Shown: piece after piece, positions 56,098 to 63,019 of the stretch
How the letters are laid out: every line of letters starts with the position of its first letter
Numbering within the stretch: the stretch's first letter is position 1
NCBI GenBank assembly: GCA_963732225.1
Contig: CAVSYR010000003.1
Location: 124,001-188,000, forward strand
From: VRUE01 sp963732225
GTDB taxonomy: Bacteria > Actinomycetota > Thermoleophilia > Solirubrobacterales > 70-9
DNA: 64,000 bases
Direction of reading: 5' to 3'
Notes under the pieces: generated by a model
What the model was told of the DNA's origin: nothing
What the model saw: only the letters and a program-made list of their open reading frames with translations
The model's database searches: none
Made by a program: the position numbers and the translations under genes

Positions 56098-56925
56098 CTA
56101 GCCGAGCTCGATCTCGACAGTAGTCGTCTCGAAGCCGATCCGGAGCTGGCGAGCATTCGTCGGGACTGCCGGTGCGAAGCTCACCCGTGCCCGAAGCGGC
56201 GAGCCGTTCGCGTCGACGTGGTCGATGTCGATGGTTTTGAAGTCGGTACCGAGCCCGTCCTCGATCTTCAGCCTCGGGAACATCGCTTCCGTCAGCGGTT
56301 CCGCGAAGGGGTCGTCGGGCTCGAGCTCCTCCGGAGAGGGTCGCGGCACCAGGTAGTTGACCATCAAACCCGTCTCGTAGAGGGTGATGTAGGCGACGAC
56401 CGGACCGGCGGGGTCCTGGTCCGGCGGGGCGGCAACGGCACGAATCAGGTTCTCGGTGCGGAAGCGCGTCTGCTGTTCCTCGAGCCACTGCTCGTGCTCC
56501 GGCTCTCGTTCGGCCGCTTCCTGCTCGCGCAGCTCATGCGCCTCGCGATCGGCGAGAGCCCGCTCGGTCAACTCCGAGTCCGGGACACCGAAGCCGTCGA
56601 TCGATTCGAATTCGCCGATTCGGCCGTCGGGATGGAGCACGATGGCCTCAGAGCCGAGGCCCCATGGATGTTCCTGGCGGACTCGCAGGGCACCGTCTCC
56701 CGCGGCCGAGAGCCAGTTCGTCCACTTGCCGTCGTAACGCGGCAGATCGTCCGGATCCTCGTACGCAAAGCGCTTCGGTTCGCTGGAGCGCCCCTCCGCG
56801 AGCCGACCGATGAGCGCCTCGATCCCTGCCTGGTCCTGGGGGAACCCAGCGGCGGCGCCGAGTGCGCCGAGCGGCCGCAGGGCCATCTCCAGTAGTTCGC
56901 GGCGATGGATAGACACAGGATTCAT
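56098..56925 (-). CDS. Unknown protein, first of a tandem paralogous pair
   Basis: 275 residues. N-terminal helix (SIHRRELLEMALRPLGALGA), then a beta domain with GSEAIVLHPDGRIGEFESID, a Glu/Arg-rich coiled coil (about 120-155, LREQEAAEREPEHEQWLEEQ) and the shared C-terminal domain: IRAVAAPPDQDPAGPVVAYI, TLYETGLMVNYLVPRPS, KIEDGLGTDF and TNARQLRIGFETTTVEIEL. The pair is only 2 bp apart and co-transcribed. I do not recognise the family. Confidence 0.65.
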   Translation of the reverse strand: MNPVSIHRRELLEMALRPLGALGAAAGFPQDQAGIEALIGRLAEGRSSEPKRFAYEDPDDLPRYDGKWTNWLSAAGDGALRVRQEHPWGLGSEAIVLHPDGRIGEFESIDGFGVPDSELTERALADREAHELREQEAAEREPEHEQWLEEQQTRFRTENLIRAVAAPPDQDPAGPVVAYITLYETGLMVNYLVPRPSPEELEPDDPFAEPLTEAMFPRLKIEDGLGTDFKTIDIDHVDANGSPLRARVSFAPAVPTNARQLRIGFETTTVEIELG

Positions 56926-57065
56926 TCTGTTGCTGCATCGCGTAGCTAATCATCAGTAGGACTTGCATTCATGACGCCCGACCGCCCTCGCGATCGTGAT
57001 GTTGTGATCATCGCCGGGTAGCGACGTAGTACTCCAGAGGCCAAAAATCGTGCCGGGGGAGGGTG

Positions 57066-58010
57066 ATGCGTCGGATATTGATTCTGATTGGAGCGGCCGC
57101 GTTCGTTGCGTTTACGGGCCTTGGCCCTCTGGGCGATGGCGGTTCTTCGGTTGGCTCGTCTGAGTCTCCCGATCTTCGCCTGGCGAAGGGAATGGATCGT
57201 GCTCACCGACTGAGAGTGCGGAGAGCCGCCGAGCGCGACACTCGCGCTCGCCTTGAGGCCCTGCGGCTTCCACCGGGTGCAACGCGGGTCGCGAAAGCGC
57301 CACAGGGCCGCAGAGGCGAGTTGAAGGCTCCCTTCATCGCGCCGGAGATCGCGCCGGAGACGCCGAACCTGATCGACGATTCTGCGTTCTGGAGCGTGCC
57401 CGGTGACCCCACCGAAGTGCTGGCTTGGCTCAAAGTGCACCCACCGCGCAGCTCGAAATTGAAAATCGAAAGCTCCTCGAGCGATCGGGGCGTGACGACA
57501 TCCTGGAGTCTCGGCTTCGAATTCCCGCCAATCGTGAACGTTGCTGATCAGCGAACCCTCTTGGTGACGGCGGTCGCTACAGCGGCGAATGAAACGACTC
57601 TGCGGGTCGATGCGCAATCGGTCTGGATCGAACCGCGGCCCTCGTGGGAGCGAATACCAGTTGCCTCCCAGTTCGTCGAACTCAGCATCGGTCGGGCCGG
57701 CGCTCCGCGTCGAGAGCTTTCGGTAGTCGACGCCGAAGCGGTGAGGCGGATCGCGGCCGCAATCAACGACTTGCCGGTGGTCCAGCCTGGTGTAACCAGC
57801 TGCCCCGCGGGGTCGCCGCGTCCGGCCCTCGTGCGGCTGGTTTTCCGATCCGCTCGTGGAGCGTCTGCCCTCGCGGAGGTCGAGCAGCAGATGCCCGCGG
57901 GGACGTGCGACCCAATGCGCCTCGACGTTCACGGCGAGCGGGGGCTTCCCTTGGCGGAAAGCTGGCGCGTGATGCGGCAATTGCGCCCACTGCTTGAAAG
58001 GGCCAGGTAG
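57066..58010 (+). CDS. Probable exported protein, unknown function
   Basis: 314 residues from ATG 57066, 6 nt after GGGGGAGGG; GTG 57063 is also possible. A short hydrophobic start RRILILIGAAAFVAFTGLG suggests export or anchoring. A basic region (45-75, HRLRVRRAAERDTRARLEAL) precedes a beta-rich domain with DPTEVLAWLKVHPPRSSKLK and QRTLLVTAVATAANETTLRV. Two Cys (VTSCPAGS, AGTCDPM) may pair. It is followed 4 bp later by a lipoprotein gene, likely a functional partner. Confidence 0.65.
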   Translation: MRRILILIGAAAFVAFTGLGPLGDGGSSVGSSESPDLRLAKGMDRAHRLRVRRAAERDTRARLEALRLPPGATRVAKAPQGRRGELKAPFIAPEIAPETPNLIDDSAFWSVPGDPTEVLAWLKVHPPRSSKLKIESSSSDRGVTTSWSLGFEFPPIVNVADQRTLLVTAVATAANETTLRVDAQSVWIEPRPSWERIPVASQFVELSIGRAGAPRRELSVVDAEAVRRIAAAINDLPVVQPGVTSCPAGSPRPALVRLVFRSARGASALAEVEQQMPAGTCDPMRLDVHGERGLPLAESWRVMRQLRPLLERAR

Positions 58011-58014
58011 AAGC

Positions 58015-58500
58015 TTGACCCCGAAGGGGTCGCAGGTTGCAAGGCTCAGGTACCGAGCCAGCGCCGCGGCCCTAGCGCTGATCTCGATCCTGGCTATGCC
58101 TGCCTGCGGCGGCTCCGAGGTCGGTCACTTCCCCGAAACGGTCGCCACCGCAAGGAGAACGATCGAAGGCATGCGCTACGACATCGACGTTGATGAAGTT
58201 CCGAGTCAGGAAGGAGCCCTGATCGCGCAGCTGCATGGCAAGTTGGGCGAGACCGAACCCTTCTACGTCTTCGTTCACGGGTACTCACCGCTGAGGATCC
58301 CCGAGGTGGTTCGCGCGCTGGGCGCCGGCAACGCCCGGCAGATCGAAGGCGGCGAGCTCACGGAGCATTACGCGCTCTTCTCGCTCATCGGCCGCCATCG
58401 CGGCGAGAGCCGCAAGCAGAAGGCGGAGAGCTCAGCGGTGATCTTTGCCGCGGAAGACGCCCTCTGCGAGCAGGCGATCGGCGAAACCTGCGGGATCTAG
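58015..58500 (+). CDS. Small lipoprotein, unknown function
   Basis: 161 residues from TTG 58015 (TTG 57994 is an alternative). The N-terminus is RASAAALALISILAMPACGG with a lipobox-like AMPAC, so it is probably lipid-anchored on the outer face of the membrane. The rest is alpha/beta (FYVFVHGYSPLRIPEVVRAL) with two more Cys at the end (EDALCEQAIGETCGI). Likely co-transcribed with the exported protein before it. Confidence 0.65.
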   Translation: MTPKGSQVARLRYRASAAALALISILAMPACGGSEVGHFPETVATARRTIEGMRYDIDVDEVPSQEGALIAQLHGKLGETEPFYVFVHGYSPLRIPEVVRALGAGNARQIEGGELTEHYALFSLIGRHRGESRKQKAESSAVIFAAEDALCEQAIGETCGI

Positions 58501-58502
58501 CG

Positions 58503-59759
58503 TCAACGGCAGGCGAGCAACCACTGCCCGGGATACCCGCCGCCAAGGACCACGGCGTGCCCGTCGAGCTTGGTGATGGCGGCAGCTTCGTGCCTTCCGG
58601 GTAGCCCGGCACGACACTGGGCGTGTCTTCCGAAGCGACCGTCCAGCCTCCCGCCGGAGCGGAAGGCGATCGCGCCGAATTCTCGGTGTTCGTTGGAATT
58701 CCGGTCTTCAAATGAAGTCGCAACCGCGAGGACACCGCCTGGAAGCAGCGTCAGCCCTTCCGCGAGCGTCCAATCAATCCCGTTGCCGGCTATCGCCCAG
58801 CCATGGTCGCCGTAGGTGTGGTCCTGGCGACCGTCGGGACGCAATCGGATCGCGATCACCCGGCTCCGCCCCCCTTGCCCGCGATAGAGGAAGCCGCTTG
58901 CCGCCAGCAAGAGCCTGCCGCTCGGCAGCACGACGACGCCGGGAGCGTAGGAGAGTTCTTCGAGCCGACCGCCCACCTTTCGCCGCTCCCGCACCTCGAC
59001 GAACCCGTTCTTGCCGAAGTGGCGGTCGATCGATCCGTCGCGGTTCAGCTCCCAGAGAAACGATTCGATTTCGTTGCCCCCCAGGATCACCACGCCGCCC
59101 GATGGGGTCGGGGCGATGTCGCGGACTTCGACTTCGCCTCCACCCGGAAGGATCCTCACGCCGTTTTCCCCAAACGCCCGATCTGGTGAACCGTCCGGCT
59201 TCAAGCGGGCGACCCCGAGCGAGTAGTCGCTTTCGCCCCGATCTTCCTCGTGGTTCACTCGGATACCGCCGACAAGGATGTCGCCGTTTGGTGCAAGCGC
59301 CGCCGTTTCCGCGTAGCCGTAGACCGCGCCGAAGTGAATGCCCGCGTGGCCGGCGACACCGAAGGAACGGTCGGGACGACCGTCGGGGAGCAGGCGCGTG
59401 ATCCGCGCGGCACTCTCCTTGGCGGATTCGCCTGGATTGCTGGTCGTGCTGACCAGGATCTTCCCGCCCGAGGCGACGAGGGCGTCCTCGGCATCCATGG
59501 CAACCCTGCCCTTGCGGCCGAAGGAACGGTCGATGGATCCGTTCAGGTTGATCCGCGTGATGGCGCCGGGGCTTGAGGAGAAGGAGCGCTCCGCCACAAG
59601 CAGCCTGGAACTCCCATAAGCAATCAGGTGAGCTTCGGGTTCGACCCGCGCCTCCACCCGCACCGGCCTGGCCGATCGCCCGGAACCGACAGCGCTCTCC
59701 GCCGCGAACAGCGCCAAGACGACGACGGCAAACACCAGCCGCATTCCCCTGCTCCCCAT
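58503..59759 (-). CDS. Secreted delta-60 repeat (propeller-like) protein
   Basis: 418 residues from ATG 59759 (ATG 59744 possible). Signal peptide LVFAVVVLALFAAESAVG. At least five delta-60-type units are seen: NGSIDRSFGRKGRVAMD, DGRPDRSFGVAGHAGIH, DGSPDRAFGENGVRILP, DGSIDRHFGKNGFVEVR and GGRLDGRFGRHAQC. The motif (D/G)G-x-x-D-x-x-F-G-x-x-G repeats about every 55-65 residues and forms a beta-propeller. It ends with two Cys. Convergent with the small lipoprotein gene. Confidence 0.82.
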   Translation of the reverse strand: MGSRGMRLVFAVVVLALFAAESAVGSGRSARPVRVEARVEPEAHLIAYGSSRLLVAERSFSSSPGAITRINLNGSIDRSFGRKGRVAMDAEDALVASGGKILVSTTSNPGESAKESAARITRLLPDGRPDRSFGVAGHAGIHFGAVYGYAETAALAPNGDILVGGIRVNHEEDRGESDYSLGVARLKPDGSPDRAFGENGVRILPGGGEVEVRDIAPTPSGGVVILGGNEIESFLWELNRDGSIDRHFGKNGFVEVRERRKVGGRLEELSYAPGVVVLPSGRLLLAASGFLYRGQGGRSRVIAIRLRPDGRQDHTYGDHGWAIAGNGIDWTLAEGLTLLPGGVLAVATSFEDRNSNEHREFGAIAFRSGGRLDGRFGRHAQCRAGLPGRHEAAAITKLDGHAVVLGGGYPGQWLLACR

Positions 59760-59839
59760 GACCCTACGAACCACGCCGAGCGGCGAAGTAGCGGTTGACT
59801 CGCCACTGGGAACCGCACTGCGCTGGGCACTGGTGCAGC

Positions 59840-59845
59840 TACCAT
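59840..59845 (+). promoter_or_regulatory. -10 element for a leaderless transcript
   Basis: TACCAT is exactly 6 nt before ATG 59852. Confidence 0.45.
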
Positions 59846-59851
59846 GCTCGC

Positions 59852-60049
59852 ATGTCCGATCCGCAGACAAAAGATGTCGCTGCCATGACTGGCGAGCAGC
59901 CATCAGCGAGACCTCTGCCGGCGAAAGAGACCACCCTGGAGGCGATCCTCAAACGAACCGGCGGGAAGCGCATGTCGCCGGAGGAGTTCGACCGGCATTT
60001 CGCGACCTTCCCACCGATGGCGAGGGGTAGGCCGCTCTCTTTGTCATGA
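59852..60049 (+). CDS. Small protein, unknown
   Basis: 65 residues, starting MSDPQTKDVAAMTGEQPSAR. The central part EAILKRTGGKRMSPEEFDRH could form a short helix-loop-helix. The start is supported by TACCAT exactly 6 nt upstream. The stop overlaps the next ATG (ATGA, 60046-60049). First gene of a three-gene cluster of small proteins beside tRNA-Val. Confidence 0.5.
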   Translation: MSDPQTKDVAAMTGEQPSARPLPAKETTLEAILKRTGGKRMSPEEFDRHFATFPPMARGRPLSLS

Positions 60050-60258
60050 TTTCCTCTGTGGAGCAGCCTCACGTCAAGCTCAGCGGCGACTACGAGGGTC
60101 CTTACGTTGTAGAGGAGGCCCGTTCAGACGGCCGTCTTCTCGTGGCCCCCGATACCTCCGCCCAGACGATCATGGACCGCCTGGGCCACGAGCCCGCAAC
60201 GCTGGTCGAGTTCGAGGCTGCCTACGGGGCGGTAAAGCCCCCCGACGGCGAGCGCTGA
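60046..60258 (+). CDS. Small acidic protein, possible antitoxin
   Basis: 70 residues. A beta-rich start (HVKLSGDYEGPYVVEEARSD, RLLVAPDTSAQTIMDRLG) and acidic end (LVEFEAAYGAVKPPDGER). Coupled to the gene before it by ATGA and 3 bp before the next GTG. Size and position fit an antitoxin, but no DNA-binding motif is clear. Confidence 0.5.
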   Translation: MISSVEQPHVKLSGDYEGPYVVEEARSDGRLLVAPDTSAQTIMDRLGHEPATLVEFEAAYGAVKPPDGER

Positions 60259-60261
60259 GCC

Positions 60262-60639
60262 GTGGCCCTCAAGCGGGGCTTTGCGCCAGTGGCCTTTGAC
60301 GAGTTGGCATGGCAGGACGATCTCCGCAAGGCGAGCAAGAGCGCTCGCCGCATCGGCGAAGAAACCCGCTCTCGCCTGGAGCGCGAGGGACAGGCCGTGG
60401 ATGCCCTATTCGCCTGCGACGAGGATGCGAGGGACGGAACAAGCCTCCCCGGCTGCGTGAAGGTCTACATCCCGCCGCCCGGAGGTCCGCTTGGCCTCGT
60501 GTATCGCCTCGCCAAGAACAAAGATGGGCGCCTCTATCTCGATCATCTGGCCTTTGGTGTCCGGCACCACCCGCCGGGGTCCGCTGCCGACTCCGTCTAC
60601 CTCATGGCTCATCGACGCCTGCACCCCACCGACTCCTAG
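60262..60639 (+). CDS. Small basic protein, possible RelE/ParE-like toxin
   Basis: 125 residues from GTG 60262. The helix DDLRKASKSARRIGEETRSR is followed by strands VKVYIPPPGGPLGLVYRLAK, NKDGRLYLDHLAFGVRHHP and SVYLMAHRRLH. The final D-x-V-Y-L-M-A-H-R-R pattern recalls the last strand of RelE/ParE toxins. The family is not certain. Confidence 0.5.
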   Translation: MALKRGFAPVAFDELAWQDDLRKASKSARRIGEETRSRLEREGQAVDALFACDEDARDGTSLPGCVKVYIPPPGGPLGLVYRLAKNKDGRLYLDHLAFGVRHHPPGSAADSVYLMAHRRLHPTDS

Positions 60640-60660
60640 GGGTTTCAGCGATTCAACCGA

Positions 60661-60732
60661 TGGGCGCGGCTGGGCTCGAACCAGCGACCTCTCGCGTGTG
60701 AGGCGAGCGCTCTCCCACTGAGCTACGCGCCC
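60661..60732 (-). tRNA. tRNA-Val(CAC)
   Basis: Read on the minus strand from 60732: acceptor GGGCGCG pairs with CGCGCCC, discriminator A at 60661; D arm with AGCTCAGTGGGAGAGC; anticodon stem CTCGC/GCGAG with loop CTCACAC, giving anticodon CAC; T arm GCTGG-TTCGAGC-CCAGC. CCA is not encoded. 72 nt, regular. Confidence 0.96.
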
Positions 60733-60820
60733 GGGAGAGGGGCAATCATAGGGGGGATGCGGCTAGGCTCGTCAGTCATCCTCGTCGCGTTGCCCCCTCC
60801 CATTTCGGCTATCCATTGAG

Positions 60821-63013
60821 ATGCACGCAGCGCCGGCTCCAGACAACTGGCGGGACCTGGTCAGGCTAGAGAAGGACTCGGGGCGGGCGGCTGGCGTCGG
60901 ACGTGCGGAGCATGTTGGCGGGTTTTTTGCGGATCTCGCGGTCGCCTTGGAACCAGAGCGCGTGCTGGATCCGTTTGCTGCATCGCCGGCGGTCGCTGCC
61001 GCGGTATCGGAGGCCGTCTCCGCGAAGACGACGGCGATTGCTCCCTCGGTTTCCGTGCGGGACATCGGCGCATTCCTCGCCCCCGACATCGAGTGGCAGC
61101 TTGGCTTCCCGCCGACGTTGGTGTCCAGTCTGGAGGACGACTTCGACCTAATAGCCTGTTCACCCCCGATCGGGCTTCGCGCCGTGGGGGAGTGGGATGG
61201 CTTCGAGTCAGCGGTTCCCCCGGCGATCTACCGATCCGAGGTCGCGCACCTGATGCTCTGTCTGGCCGCGGAGAAGCTCTCGCCGGGTGGCAGGCTGGCG
61301 TTTCTCCTGGGCCAGGGTTCGCTGTTTCGGCGCGATGGCCTGGCGATGCGGGAGTACCTGGCCGAGATGGGGATTGGATTCGAGGCCTCGATCTCGCTGC
61401 GCGAGGGCCTTGCCCCCACCACTCACATAGAGACACACGTCGCCATCTACTCACGCGCCGAGGCACCGAAGCTGTTCGTCGCCCGAGTGGGCCCCAAGAG
61501 TCCGCGCATGACGATCGTGGGCAACCTCTTGACGGCCAAGGACGGGCCCGACATGGAGCTCGGTCTGCTTGTCGATCGCGACGGCTATCGGGGTTGGGAG
61601 CGGGCGCGGATGGAGCGGGAGCTGGAGAGCTTGCTCGGCGACGATTCCTCGCTGGTGACGCTTGGGTCCCTGGCGCAGGTCGATCGCCTGCGGGTGGAGA
61701 GGGGGGATCCAGACCCGGGCCTTGACAACGTCGTCTACCTCCCCGAGGCCGGTACCGGGCCGGCGCGGCTCGGGATCGACTGGACCGGCAAGGGCAAATC
61801 CCGCAGCCTGGTGGCACTCGCTCTCGATGCCGAGAGGGCGGAGGCGGCGTACGTGGCGCAATGGCTGAACGGTTCGACCGGCAAACTTGCCCGCGGACTC
61901 ACCGTCGGAGGCAACGTGATCCCCCACGCCAGGATCGCGGACGTCGAGGCACTGCGAATCCCGCTGCCGCCGGTGGAGGAGCAGCGGCGGAGCGTCCGCC
62001 TGCGGCGCCAGGCTGCCGGCGCTCGAGCCGAGCTGGAGGTTTGGGCCGAGCGGGTTGCCTCCGACAGCTCGCAAGGAATGCTCGGCGCCGCCGAAGAGGA
62101 GTTGCAGAGGCTGCTCGGGAGCGGCGACGATCTCGACGCTTGGGCTCGTCGCCTGCCCTTCCCGGTGGCGTCGATCCTCGCCCAGTTCCTCGCGGTCGCC
62201 GACCCGGCGGAAAAGTTCGAAAAGCTGCTCTTCTTCTTTGAGGCCTTCGCCGCTCTGCTGGCCACCCTGCTCCTGAGCGCCGCCCGCTCGGGCGAGCTGG
62301 AGTGGGCGCCTCGAGGAGGAGTCGGATCTCTCCGCAGGGCTTCCTTTGGGAGCTGGGTCCGGATCGGCGTCATCTTTTCGAGATGCCTTCGCGACGTACT
62401 CGGCGATGGCCGCCGTGGACTGGACGCGGTCGGAGCAGAAGCTCGTACCGCGGTCCTCGGCGTGGCCGACCTCGAGTTCTGTACGAGCCTGATCGATGAG
62501 GAGGTCTGGAGTTTGCTGGACCAGGCGAAGACGGTTCGCAACCGCCAGAAGGGACACGGCGGGGCAATCTCCGACGCGCAGTGCGCGGCGCGGGTTCGCG
62601 AGCTCGAGCAGTTGCTCGGGGATCTGCACCAGCTGACCAGTCGTACCTTCGATCGGGTGATGCTGATCCAGCCGGGAGTCTCAGGGTACGACGGCGACTT
62701 CCATCGGTTTCCCCAAGCGAAGCGGCTGATCGGTCCCAGCAGCACCTTTATCGAGCGGCCAGTGACGACTGTGTTCCCGCTCAAGCAAGACGCCATCTTC
62801 CTGACCGACCGCAGGGAGCACGCCGAATCGGTGGTCGAGGTTCTGCCCCTGGTCCGCCTGCTGCCGAGCCCCGACACCGGAGAGAGTGTCTGTTACTTCT
62901 ACACCGAGTTGGACGGAGGCAACCTGCGTTTCGTTTCCTACCACCTGCCCCGAACCGAGTCGATGCCGCTCGCCGGCTCGGGCATCGCCGATATGTTCGA
63001 AGCGCCCGAGTAA
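60821..63013 (+). CDS. Methyltransferase-like / HsdS-like / HEPN-like fusion protein
   Basis: 730 residues. N-terminal part 1-220 resembles N6-adenine type I methylases (VLDPFAASP at 48-56 for motif I; IACSPPIGL at 112-120 for motif IV) but both cofactor and N-P-P-(Y/F) motifs are degenerate (no GxG; S-P-P-I). Residues 275-400 look like a type I specificity domain, with IPHARIADVEALRIPLPPVE before EEQRR. The C-terminal 330 residues are helical and hold TVRNRQKGHGG, where R573-N-x4-H579 matches the HEPN ribonuclease motif. This suggests an abortive defence protein rather than a working methylase. No hsdR gene is nearby; a GmrSD-type gene faces it 6 bp away. Confidence 0.6.
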   Translation: MHAAPAPDNWRDLVRLEKDSGRAAGVGRAEHVGGFFADLAVALEPERVLDPFAASPAVAAAVSEAVSAKTTAIAPSVSVRDIGAFLAPDIEWQLGFPPTLVSSLEDDFDLIACSPPIGLRAVGEWDGFESAVPPAIYRSEVAHLMLCLAAEKLSPGGRLAFLLGQGSLFRRDGLAMREYLAEMGIGFEASISLREGLAPTTHIETHVAIYSRAEAPKLFVARVGPKSPRMTIVGNLLTAKDGPDMELGLLVDRDGYRGWERARMERELESLLGDDSSLVTLGSLAQVDRLRVERGDPDPGLDNVVYLPEAGTGPARLGIDWTGKGKSRSLVALALDAERAEAAYVAQWLNGSTGKLARGLTVGGNVIPHARIADVEALRIPLPPVEEQRRSVRLRRQAAGARAELEVWAERVASDSSQGMLGAAEEELQRLLGSGDDLDAWARRLPFPVASILAQFLAVADPAEKFEKLLFFFEAFAALLATLLLSAARSGELEWAPRGGVGSLRRASFGSWVRIGVIFSRCLRDVLGDGRRGLDAVGAEARTAVLGVADLEFCTSLIDEEVWSLLDQAKTVRNRQKGHGGAISDAQCAARVRELEQLLGDLHQLTSRTFDRVMLIQPGVSGYDGDFHRFPQAKRLIGPSSTFIERPVTTVFPLKQDAIFLTDRREHAESVVEVLPLVRLLPSPDTGESVCYFYTELDGGNLRFVSYHLPRTESMPLAGSGIADMFEAPE

Positions 63014-63019
63014 AATTGG

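Noticed and set aside
57275..57284. GGGTGCAACG half-site in the exported-protein gene
   Set aside because: No partner arm 27 nt away on either side; lies in coding sequence and is probably chance.
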